Shown piece by piece: positions 1-11,100 of a stretch of 22,728 bases of DNA; the first letter of the stretch is position 1, and every line of letters starts with the position of its first letter. The stretch lies in assembly GCA_000969725.1 (NCBI GenBank), contig JXSR01S015805.1; one strand, 5' to 3'. The position numbers and the translations under genes were made by a program. Below the pieces are notes generated by a model. The model was not told the DNA's origin. It worked only from the letters and a program-made list of their open reading frames with translations, and did no database searches. The DNA is from Ophiothrix spiculata (taxonomy: Eukaryota; Echinodermata; Ophiuroidea; Amphilepidida; Ophiotrichidae).

Positions 1-875
1 CCAGTTGGACTTAGTTCAAACCTAGTTCAAACCAGTTGAACATAGTTAAGCACAGTTAAACACAGTTGAGATTTCAACTGGAATTTTGACCTGGGATGGG
101 ACTTAAGATAATTAATCAAAACAGTTTCAAAACAGTAGTGAAGTGAGTTGAGTTTTGAAACTAACTTCATCAGGGTCAATAGTGCTATGTTATGTAGCTG
201 AATTAAAGGTTGACATGGTTATGACACCATTATTTAAAAAAACAATTAAAAAATGGAGCATTTACTGTTTTAGAAACACATTGATTGAGTTTTTTTAGTT
301 TTCCTTATACTTTGTTTGGAAAAGCTGTTGGAATTTTGGAAAACATGTACTTTGAAATGGGTGTATTTCAAATTATTCTAAATTCATTATTAGCACAAAT
401 GAATCTTCCAAATACTAGATTTTAAAGAAATACCATGAAGATTTTGCTTTCCAGAGGAAACTCCTTAAATGTGCACACCACTTGTTTATATTAATAAACT
501 CAAGTTCAAGCTTGTAGGCTACCATTAAACCTGAGTGCTCAATGCTTATACAAAGTATATCATGAAGTTGAGATACAGTGAAACAAAAGATGTTACTCAG
601 AGTTTCACAATATTGCGTTCATCAGGCAAGTGATTTATGGTATAAATTATTAGTGCTTATTTCATAAGGTGGTACATAAACAAATAACCTTTCCCTCTCA
701 AAGTTGATATGAGATTTGATAAAACAAAAGCGCTTTGCCAGGAATTGATGAGGGAACCTCTTGCTTATTAGGGCATATTCGGTTGATGTTTTGATTGATT
801 GTTTAAATTGATTGATTGATTAATTTGAGTGATTTAAAGATAATTGATCAATTTTGTTTTTTTCCTCTTTTTCAG
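1..875 (+). other. REV1 intron, 3' part (BRCT exons lie upstream)
   Basis: No coding similarity seen. Bases 1-70 hold a degenerate array of AGTT cores about every 10 bp. AGTTTCAAAAC (123-133) and GTTTTGAAACT (152-162) form a perfect 11-bp inverted repeat, and 146-160 resembles the terminal GTTGAGTTTTGAA of the Harbinger-like MITEs at 7125 and 10756; the start of the window may be a cut-off relative. A GATT-rich run occupies 792-826. The intron ends in a good pyrimidine tract. Confidence 0.6.
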
Positions 876-2156
876 CATACAAGCAGGTGAACTACTTCCA
901 TGTGAGCAATATCTTCTGTACAGTAGCCAATCATCAGCTCAGAAATCAATTGAATTTTCATTGGCTAACAAGACTTCCAGCAATATTCACGTTGTGCCAA
1001 ATAACACTCCAAGCAGAAATGGAATTGATTCTGATGAAAGACCACAAGGTGAAAGGTCAAGACCTCAAGGTGATAGCTCAAGACCTCGAGGTGAAAGATC
1101 AAGACCTCAGGATGAAAGGTCAAATCAAATATCAAACTCAACTGTGTCAAATCAAGAAAATCTTTCTAAGCAGTCAGGACTGCAAAGAGCAGAATCATCC
1201 CAATTCAAAACTCCTCAAAGTTCAAATTCAAAACCTGCTCAACAAGAGCATACAAATACTCCTAAAAGTTCAAGAACTACTGCAACTGCCGGAGATCCAA
1301 ACTTTGTGTCTGAATTCTACAATAATTCCCGATTGCATCACATTTCAACATGGGGAGCTGAATTCAAAGCATATGTTAGCTCTTTACAGGCAAAGGGAGA
1401 TGTTTGTTTTCCTGGTCGAGAAAAATTAAAGGATTTAAAAAGTAGCCAAAGTGATGCAAGTTCATTAGGTTCAGTTTCACAATCAGACGTGGCTAGAGGC
1501 TCTGGTAGTCGTCAGAGTAGTCGTGTCATCATGCATATTGATATGGACTGTTTCTTTGTCTCGGTGGGTTTAATAGGCAGGCCTGATTTGCTTGGTAAAC
1601 CAGTCGCAGTTACGCATTCAAAGGGTAAAGGCATGCCAGTTGTGAACCAAGAGGCAAGGGAATATGAAAAAAAATATTATGAAAATAAATATACAAAGAA
1701 AGAACAAAATAGAGCCCAAAATATATCTCTGTTTAATAAAAGTAAATCGGATAGTTCTTTAGATGCTTGTGATGAGTCTAATGAAAATGATGATTCTGAT
1801 AGGCTGAGGCATGCTGATGAGAAGCATTCAGAAGGCTTTGAGCTTTCAAAGCAATCAGATCATTCTTCCTCTGCTTCCTCAACGGTATCGTGCAATCAAC
1901 CTTCAACATCTAGTGAATCACCGCATCAAACTTCCCCAGGTGATTACGGATCCACTTTATCCAAGCAGTCTTCCACAGAGTCCTTTAGTTCTATGGCTGA
2001 GATCGCATCCTGCAGCTACGAGGCCAGGAAAGCCGGCATCAAGAACGGCATGTTTATGGGCCGTGCCAAGCAGCTGTGTCCTGATCTGCAGATGATTCCG
2101 TATGATTTTGAAGGCTATAAGAGGGTGTCCAAGACATTGTATGAGACTGTTGCAAG
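876..2156 (+). CDS. REV1: REV1 exon A: end of BRCT, linker, N-digit, first half of catalytic core
   Basis: Acceptor ttttcag at 869-875, donor gtgagt at 2157. The exon gives residues 1-427 plus two bases of 428. It opens with SIQAGELLPCEQYLLY, matching the last BRCT helix and the PCNA-side linker start of vertebrate REV1, which fixes the frame against a competing open frame at 854-1429. A Ser/Gln/Asn-rich linker follows, including a 21-bp tandem repeat. NNSRLHHISTWGAEF (from 1321) is the N-digit; its Arg, codon 1330-1332, is the residue that pairs with incoming dCTP in yeast and human REV1. HIDMDCFFVSVG (1534 onward) carries the catalytic Asp at 1540-1542. AEIASCSYEARKAGIKNGMF (1996 onward) is the fingers motif. 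Between them lies a 127-residue Ser-rich insertion (1615-1995), more than twice the vertebrate length as I remember it. Confidence 0.95.
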
Positions 2157-5100
2157 GTGAGTTTAGAAGTGAAGTCACTTCGGCACAAGGGTTTTACATA
2201 CGTTTATTTTCATAACTTAGAGCAAGCATATGATGCATGTGTGCACCAGTGTTCCCGCCAAGGATTTTGACTTTGCGCCAAAGCGATATAAAAACAAAAA
2301 TACCAGTACATCTAACCATTAACAATTTCAGAAAGATCACCTAAAAATGAGAGTAATTGTGAATATAATCTGAGTAAAACTGAAATAAGTGAAAGTTGTG
2401 TATAACCAAAACCCTATTTTTGCTTTTTTGTTTTGGGAATCCCTTGCGCCAATTATGTGAGCTTTTGTGCCAATTTCGCGACATATGGCCTTAGCGGGAA
2501 CACTGGTGTGCACACAAGTTAATTTCAAAGTTGACCTTATTTCAAAGTTTTTTCGAATGTTGTATCAATATAATATTACCACGCATATATAGCCTAGCAG
2601 TATAAAGACCCTCATCTCTTAACCATCAGGCATTGAGTGGTGTGGAGTTCAATCTGCTAAGAGGCATGTGTAGTAGGTCGAGGGTGTAGTGCCCATGAGC
2701 AAGATATTAACCCTGGGGGAGGTTTGTCTTTAAACAATTTTGTACGGGGACGTGCCTGCCAAATTCTGACAATATGACCCATCTCTGTACCCATTTTTGG
2801 CTCAAAACCCACCAGTCAGTACACCAATTTTGACAAAAAAAACCCAATTGTGTACTCAGAAATTGGGTTCTTTTTCAACAAATTTCTCAAAATAAACAAA
2901 TGTTTTAAAAATTGGGCAGATTCATCTGCGATGAAAACCACCCCATCGCTATACCAAAAACTGTGAAAAACCACCTCAAAAGGCAGATACATATACCTAG
3001 TCAATGCAAGTAACCCCCAGATATTAACCCTTACACATTCCTTTTGACCCAGCCAATTGGGTACTAACATTCTTCAATGCAGGGAAGGTAACAGGCTCCT
3101 GATAATTGAGGTGATAATCCTCCGGTCTATCCCCTCATTCCAAGAAATCAATGAAGTCTTATCAGGCCAAATCTTTTCTAAAGAGGGATGGCTCTCAAAC
3201 CAACCTGTTCAAATATTCAAATACAACATGGTATAGAGGGAAATAGTGAAAATTACAGATCTCGCGGTGTTGGATGCGTGTGACAGAGGGATCAGGAACT
3301 TTCAAAACTTTTCGAAATAACCCATGTTGTATTTGTTTTACTATACCTCATAAACATTTCACTAAATCTGGTGTTAACACATCAAAACATCACCCAAAAA
3401 TGTCCATTCTTTTCGGTCACCGTATGAATTTCAAACTTTTATGATTATGGGGGTGCGATAGTTGTTCAATTGTTTCCCTGTGGGCGTTACGCGCACTTTG
3501 GGGAAGTAGGCAAAATACTGTCATGTGCATTATGTTTAACTGATCAATTGTAATTTGTGTTTTCCAAATAAATATTAATGAGGTATAAAAATACAGGTTA
3601 TCCCCTTATACCTTGTAACCTTTACTATTACCATTTGAAATTGTTCAGAAAATCACAAGTTAGTTTGCAGTTGTTTTTCTCTATCTCTAGGAAATGGAGC
3701 AATTCATATATTCCTTATAGTTTACAGTTGAACCCCTTTTGCACAAATTTGTTTATATCCCTGATGACATAACATTGATTTTCAAGTCCTTAGCACTGAA
3801 ATAGTATGTAGTAGGTGATAGATAGCACAAAATCCTGAAAACACAAATTAAATGTGTGGTCTCACTTATTTCATATTCAAGACAAGAGATTCCAATTTAA
3901 TTAAAAAAATTGTTTTATGGGCCCTAAATTTGCGTTTCTGAAGATTTTTTTAGTTTTACCAAAATCATGTGAAGTCAGCCATTTTTGACCATTTCTTTGA
4001 ATTTTCTCAGTTTTATCCAAATTTTTGGTGATTTGGGGGTTATTTAGGCAAAAGAAAATCAGAAAAATTTGCCCGATCGACAAACCCTACTTGAAAGGTG
4101 CGCCAGCCTGTAAAACAGTTTTTTTTTGTCCCCTAAGGCTAATTTGCATAATTTGACCTTGTGTTATTCTTGACAGCTACACTCATAACATAGAAGCAGT
4201 CAGTTGCGACGAGATGTTTGTTGATATAACTAGTGTACTTGAAGATACGGGGGTGTCTCCGCTGGAATTTGTTGATGTCCTCAGAGAAGAAATCAAGGAG
4301 AAGACAAGATGTAATGCATCAGCTGGTCTTGGTAAGTCATTTGAAGTAAGATGTGCTTGAGAACTTGGGTTGCCTCCTCCTGTGTTTGCTGGTGAGTTAG
4401 AGAAGAATTTTTCCTCAGCATCAGCTTTCGTAGATACGTTTTTGAGTTGCGCTTAAAAATGTAATGGTGCATATTCTTGAATTTGCTTATACATATTAAG
4501 GTATTCAAAGAGTTGAGAAGATATCCAGCATTAAATGGCATTGAAAGTAAATGAGAATTACTTGAAAACATACTAGTAGTGTCTCCACCTAAATTGGATA
4601 ATCTAGTAGCCACATACATTTGACTGATTTTATTTTCCTGGGATACTCTTATCTTGTACCTATAAGGATCATATTCAGTTGTGGATTATACTTGGACACT
4701 TGTCATATTGCATTATTTATAAATAGATACGTTTGAGATTTGTTGATAACAGTGTTATCAACAGACTCTGAAAGGTATATATTTATAAAAATATAGATCA
4801 GGGATTCTCAACTAATCCTTTACAGTGCGTCACATAAATGAAAGGATTGAAAGGGAAAGCGCAGAACTTGCCTATTTCTCAGTGTATTCCTATAATCTCT
4901 TTGTTTTAAGAGAATGTCAAAGCGTCAATCAGTTCTTGTGAAAGTGCATGACGCTCAGGTATCCCTTATAGAATTCACGCCAAAACACCCCATATCTCCT
5001 GAAAATACCCGTTACCCTATCCACTCGTCCAATTCAACTATTTTCCGACTGATAAACCTTTAATGTTTTTAAATACTCCAACTTTCAATAGTTTGACAAA

Positions 5101-8100
5101 TCACCCTACTCTATGATTAAGCATTATAAAAGTATTTTGACATCATTTTTGGTACACTGGTATGCAATAATCCATCGCTACAATGATATACATTCAGAAA
5201 ATACATAGTTGAATTGGACGAGTGAATAGGGTATCTCATTATAAAAGAGTTGTTAAAAATCACTGGATTTAGCTGTAATTAACTGTGTCCTTTTTGGAAA
5301 GGTCTAATGGTTTTGAAAAGAGTCTGGAATTAAGCTGTAATTAACTGTGTCCTTTTTGGAAAGGTCTAATGGCATGAATGGTTTTGAAAAGAGTCTGGAA
5401 TTAGTAGCTGTGTTCAAACCATTTTTCTTAAATCCTCCTTTACTTTGTCCCGGTACTTTGTTTGACAGATTTATACATGTATTCAGAAGATACATCTAAG
5501 CATAACTTGTGTGTGGGGCATGGTTTACAAACTTGAAAGTTATGTTATTATCTGAACACAAACCAATTTGAAAACACATTTGAAATAGATTGTCAGCTAT
5601 TAATATGTTAAAAAGGAAAATATAATCTTCTCCGAGTTGCTAAATTTATAGGGGCAAAATGTACCTAATGGTGCCAAATTTGGCATGCACCGCTAGTTGA
5701 GAATCCCTGATATATATCATCATATTTTACATACTGTGCAATTATTTATCTGTACCCTTGACACAATGGTGACAAACGTACAATTTTTCTAGGTGGACAG
5801 CAGTTTGTGGCCCAGCCACTTAGTACAGAACTGATTACGGGGATGTGCCGCAAACTTGGGTAGCAAAATCAGGATGTCTGGTATGCCAATGGGTCCTTTT
5901 TCTTTTCAAAATGTGGTATTTTGATGGTTATGTTTTTCAAAAGATTATTTTTTGACTAAAATAGTTGAAATTTGCACAAAATGGCGCAAATTTTGGATTT
6001 TTTCCTTCTAAATTTCGAACAAAAATCAGCTTAAATTCATGCCAAATTAGTGTAAATTTTCATAGAAAATTTCAATTTTTGTATTTCTCAAAATTTGGGC
6101 ATTTCGTATATGGGTGGGTCCCTTTTTCTTGAAAATTGGTATATACATGGGTGGTATTTCACACTTCCCAGCGGCATACCCCTACCAAAACCAAATTTAA
6201 GTTAACCCCCCTCCCCGGGTTTGCGGTAAAGTTCTTATAAGAGGTTATTGTAAAAGCTCCATCCCTCTCATGCATAATTGGCTGTATCCAAAATCAAAGG
6301 GAAATGCACATAATGATGTGAATAAGGTTAAAAATGTTAATTTTAGATTTTGTTTGATTTCAGCCAGTAACATCCTCCTTGCCCGCTTGAGTACCCGCGT
6401 TGCCAAACCCAATGGCCAGTTTTACCTGGAACCTGAAGCTGTGTCAGAATTCATGAAGAAACAATCAGTCAAAGATCTACCAGGTTGGTTCATATGTAAT
6501 CATATCTGTGTATATGAGAGTAGCCAGTTTTAAACTGATTTGTGGCCCATATAGCATCATTTGCTGTCGAAGTGATGAAGTGATAGTGGGGCGCTCTACA
6601 TGGGAGTGCAAATCCAGATGAATGCGCATCGCCGCAGGCTTTTTGGCGTAGACTGTGGCTACATATGGGCGTCAGATCCGGATCTGCTGTACAGCACTCT
6701 GCGCACATGCGTACGTGTAAGCGGTCTACGGAGAAGCGGATCTAAGATCTTGATCTCGGATATGCGCATGCATCTGGATCTGCGCTCCGTGTATATTGCC
6801 CCACTGTGGGGAGCCCTGGCATCATGCAAACTATACACGTAACTCATAGTGGGATACATAGTCTTAACTAGAGAAGCACTAAGTAATACGGTTTACTGCT
6901 CGAGTAATATTACTATGGGAATTATTTTGACCTTGGTTATTGTCAACACTGCTGCAGTTAGCATGGGTAATTCAAATTGATATAGAGCCCTGTGTATGTT
7001 TGAACGGTTGCCAGGTTCTGGGAATCAGATTTTATTTTGACAACAAATAGACACATGTATATTACTCTCTGAATATGTCAGAATTTGTCAGTAGCAATCA
7101 GTCTATAGATATTTCTTTGTCTAAGGGGTTGCTTCAAACGCAACCGGCGGTTGGCCGCCCCGGAACCATTAGTTCTGGGCAGTCGCCATTGTTAAGAACA
7201 ATAGCAACCAGCCAGAATCGCAACTACCGGTTGAGTTTTGAAGTGATTACTAATGTATTTATTCATTTGCTCATCTAAGCACAGGTGTCAAATCACATTA
7301 AAATTGAGATGGTCTCTCTCCCCATTAAAGGGCAATTCAAGATCCAAATTTCATCCCAAGGTCACTTCTATCAAATTTGTGTTATTAACTATTAAAATCG
7401 TCAACTAGTATATGTTACAAATCCCTTTGAAGCCATATAAATTAATGGGTTGAAACTATATTATAGCATGATATTATAGCATGTGCTGATTTCAAAAATT
7501 GACTTAATATCTGTAGGAGTTGGCTGGTCAACAAGTCGTAGATTGCAAGCCATGGGACTTGTCAGTTGTGAAGATCTGCAGAAACTCTCCATTGGCGTAC
7601 TCCAAAAAGAATTTGGCCCCAAGACTGGCCAATCACTGTACCAGTTTTGCAGAGGTGTTGATGACAGACCAATCAAAGGACAGCATGTGAGGAAGTCTGT
7701 ATCAGCAGAAATCAATTATGGGATACGATTTAAAGAAGTAGGTACCGTACTACTAACTCAATCTAATTGTAAACTAAACATATTTTTGGTATTTTTGAAA
7801 CTTTGAATACATATTGTAACTGATTTCTTATCTTTTTCCCATAGCCTTTTACTTTTTAAAGGTAAGGATGAAAAACATGTATTTCTACCGGGATTCAAAT
7901 CTGGGACTTCTTGTTTCCAAAACAAAATATTCAAACAAAAAGAGAGTTCTTTGATACTTGGGAAATACTCTCTACTTGCATTTTAAATTATATTTGATCA
8001 TTGATGATAAAATGTGTGTTTGTTTTTCTTATTAGGACACAGAAGCAGTTAAATTTGTCACAGAGCTAGCAGGAGAAGTCCACAAACGTCTTCAAGCCAT

Positions 8101-11100
8101 TAACATGTTGGGAAAAGTCATCACGCTAAAACTAAAAGTTCGTCAAGAAGGAGCTCCGAAAGAAACATCCAAATTCTTAGGCCATGGTGTGGTTGATAAT
8201 ATATCCAAGTCTGTCAACTTGCCTGTGGCGTCAGAGAGTGTTGATGTCATTAGGAACGAGAGTGTCAAGTTATTGAAGCAGGTGAAGGTGTCAGCTGATG
8301 ATATGAGAGGGGTAGGTTTGTTTGTCGTTTGTATGAAACCAATCAACCAATCACGCACAAGCTCATTAGTATACACGATTTTGGTAATAAAATTTTCTGA
8401 AAATTCTCTCGCATTTCAGTGCAATAAAAGTGAAAAATAAATAGAACTAGACCCATGCATTATTAGATACACTAATTCTGAACAACTTTTTGCTGATGGT
8501 ACCATAAGCTTACCGACACAAAGAGTGATATTCCATTTGAAATCAGCTGATTGAGCTTAAGCAGGCCTGGCTTAAGATTTCAAGTCACATCAGGGCGATC
8601 ACACTAAAAGTGATTTGTTAGTGCTAACGCTAATTACAAGTTTGAATTTGTATGCAACCAGTTAACGAGAATGCGAACTTAACATTCTGGTTATTGTGTT
8701 GAAGGGTCACTTTTTCTGCCGGCAATTGCTGGAAAGTGTAAAAATCAGCTTCGGAAATTCTCTGAAAGTTTTGTTTTGAAAAGGTTTATAAACACATACA
8801 ATGGAAAAGGTATACTTTAGGTCCCTTAAAAACTTGACCCATGACCCGAACTTACCTCATTCAAATCAAATCAAACTTTATTTCCCTAAAATTTTACAAG
8901 TAAATATCAAAACCATATCAAACACAACAGGCAAAATTTACGGAGGAGTGGACTAGAAGGCCAGAAAGGCCTGTAGGGTAGTCTACCCTAAAATAACTTG
9001 CACGTTAAATACATGAAAAAAACAATACAACAACAGCAAATAAAAGAAGACAGGGCAAGGACAGGCTCAAAACCATTAACCATGACCCGACCCTAACTCA
9101 CTAACTATTACCCGACCTCCCATATAATTCTCTAAATACACCCATTACAAAAAGTACCTAACTAGAAAAAAAGTATAAAAAAACTTATAAACAAACAAAC
9201 AAATATTGAATGCCAAACTATTGGCCATATATTACATAGCTAAGTTCTTTTGCATGAAAATGAAAAGTCCCCAGTTTTAATATTTTTCTAAAGCATCTTT
9301 ATTATTTGGACCATTTTAAATTACATAATTTGGTTGGTGACTATTTTGTGGATGGGAAGTAAAAGCAAACTAAGCCAATTGAAGTGAGGAATATGTTATA
9401 CAAATATTGACTGCTTTGAGGGAAATTCTTAAAATTATTGACTTTACTTTGTTACATTTTGTTATCATTGTTTTTATGATTTCCAACAGGTTGGAATCCA
9501 AATCAGCCGCCTTGTATCCAAGTCTTCATCTGCCAATGCTGCAAGTTCAGGAAATAAATCCCTACTAGACTTTATTGGAAAGGGACAAAGAGAAAAGTCT
9601 GACTCTATATCCAACTCATCCACCTCCAATGAAGCAGTTGTCAAGGCAACCAACTCATCTTTATGCAATGATGCCATTCCAGGGGAGGTCAAAAAGACCA
9701 AACCTCACAGAACAACCATGTTGGATTTTGTTTCCAAGCAACCGCCTCCATCACAAATAACAGATCAGTCTTTGAATGATGATGATGATTTTATAACCCC
9801 AGCAAAACCTAAGAAACTCCCACCATTGCCAGTGTTGCCAGATTTTAAGACCCCAAGTGAATCAGGGACTCCAGTTGCCAGAGTGGTTAACCAGAAGGAT
9901 GAATTCAACTTTCCTACTCCATCGCAGGTAAAGTAAAAGTCATCATTACTTTTGTAGATGGTATACAATTATCTAGAGTGCAAGGTCCTAATGCATGTGA
10001 ATGCAAAAACCTGGTATGCTAGATGGCTTGAGCCTTGCCTGTTTTGTCTATACTGTAAAAAGAATAGTGGCTTTTAGTTTATTGTACTTTCAGTAAATGA
10101 ACTTTCTACCATCTTTCAATGCGTAATATAGAATTCATTAATGAGTACTGAATTAGGAAAAACACACACTTTGATTTTTGGTGTTGCTAAAATTTGCAAG
10201 TTTAGTAGATTCCCTTGAAAGATTAATTCTTGGGAAGAAAATCAAGAACAAAAAACTGTTTCATTATTTTACTGCACAGTAATTTGGTATGCCAGGAGAG
10301 TTCGATGATGGAAGCAAAAATTGTATCTATCTTCATCTTCATGCAGGTTCATATTGAAACCAGTGTTCCCCCTAAGGATTTTGGCTTTGCACCAGAGCGA
10401 CATGAAAAAAAAAAGTTCAATGCCAAAATTGAGAAGATCACCTTAAAATGAGAGTGATTTTGAATATAATCTGAATAAAACGGGAATAAATGAAAGTTGT
10501 ATTAACCAAAATCCTATTTTTGCCTTTTGTGTTTTGGGAACTCTTTGCGCCAATTTTTGAGCTTCTGCGCCAATTTCGCGACATTCAGTCTTAGCGGGAA
10601 CACTGATTGTAACTTAATTACAAACTCTTTGCTTCAGCTGGATCAGTCAGTTCTGTCTGCCTTACCAGAAGACATTAGAAGTGAAATTCTTGCCAAATAT
10701 GAAACCAAAGATGCCAGCATGTTGCCAAAAGATAGGTAAATAACCCATATACTAAGGGGTCGCTTCAAAACTCAGCCGGCCGTTGCCTGCTGGTTCTGGA
10801 TGGTTCTGGGCGGTTCAACCAGAATATACAATAGCCAACCACCCAGAACCGGTTGACAACCACCGGTTGAGTTTTGAATCCGCCTCTAATTAGAGTGATA
10901 TACAAGTACCACCGATATAGTAGCAATGCCTAAAATAGGGGATCTTTCAGTGACAGATCAAAGATTCTGGGTCTTTCAGATAACTGAAGACTTCTTATGA
11001 ATCCCTTAAAAATCCTGATGAATTCAGTTATTGTGACTAATCAAAGTTAATACAAATAGAGGGTCTTTAGGAGAGAAAATCATAAATTTGGGGTCTGTTG

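Larger units (their letters stand above)
4799..5709. mobile_element. hAT-like non-autonomous element (911 bp)
   Basis: Perfect 16-bp terminal inverted repeats CAGGGATTCTCAACTA and TAGTTGAGAATCCCTG. The sequence resembles the CAGxGxTTCTCAAC ends of hAT transposons. Flanks are ATATAGAT (4791-4798) and ATATATAT (5710-5717), an 8-bp duplication with one mismatch, though in AT-rich sequence. No transposase frame inside. It contains a nested MITE (5015-5231) and a tandem duplication (5271-5403). Confidence 0.82.
4332..6363 (+). other. REV1 intron with a large hAT-like element
   Basis: Holds the 911-bp element at 4799-5709 and a perfect 23-bp palindrome TGTTGATAAC-AGT-GTTATCAACA at 4741-4763 just upstream. 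The stretch 5800-6240 is T-rich, with GGGTCC blocks at 5890 and 6116, and I cannot assign it. Confidence 0.55.
6484..7516 (+). other. REV1 intron with a hAT-like element and a Harbinger-like MITE
   Basis: Mobile elements at 6562-6818 and 7125-7250 account for over a third. The rest (6830-7120, 7255-7510) shows nothing I recognise. Open frames at 6600-6842 (both strands) fall inside the mobile element and are not genes. Confidence 0.6.

Noticed and set aside
854-1429. Second long open frame overlapping the first REV1 exon
   Set aside because: The other frame matches the REV1 BRCT end, N-digit and catalytic core; this one has no similarity and ends at 1429.
2738-2790. Possible relation of ACGGGGACGTGCC to ACGGGGATGTGCC at 5838
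   Set aside because: Similarity covers only about 13 bases and does not extend, so no repeat family is claimed.
6600-6859. Open frames on both strands near 6600-6859
   Set aside because: They lie in the AGGGCTC-family element and extend just past it; the near-symmetric frames come from its palindromic CAGATCCGGATCTG core.
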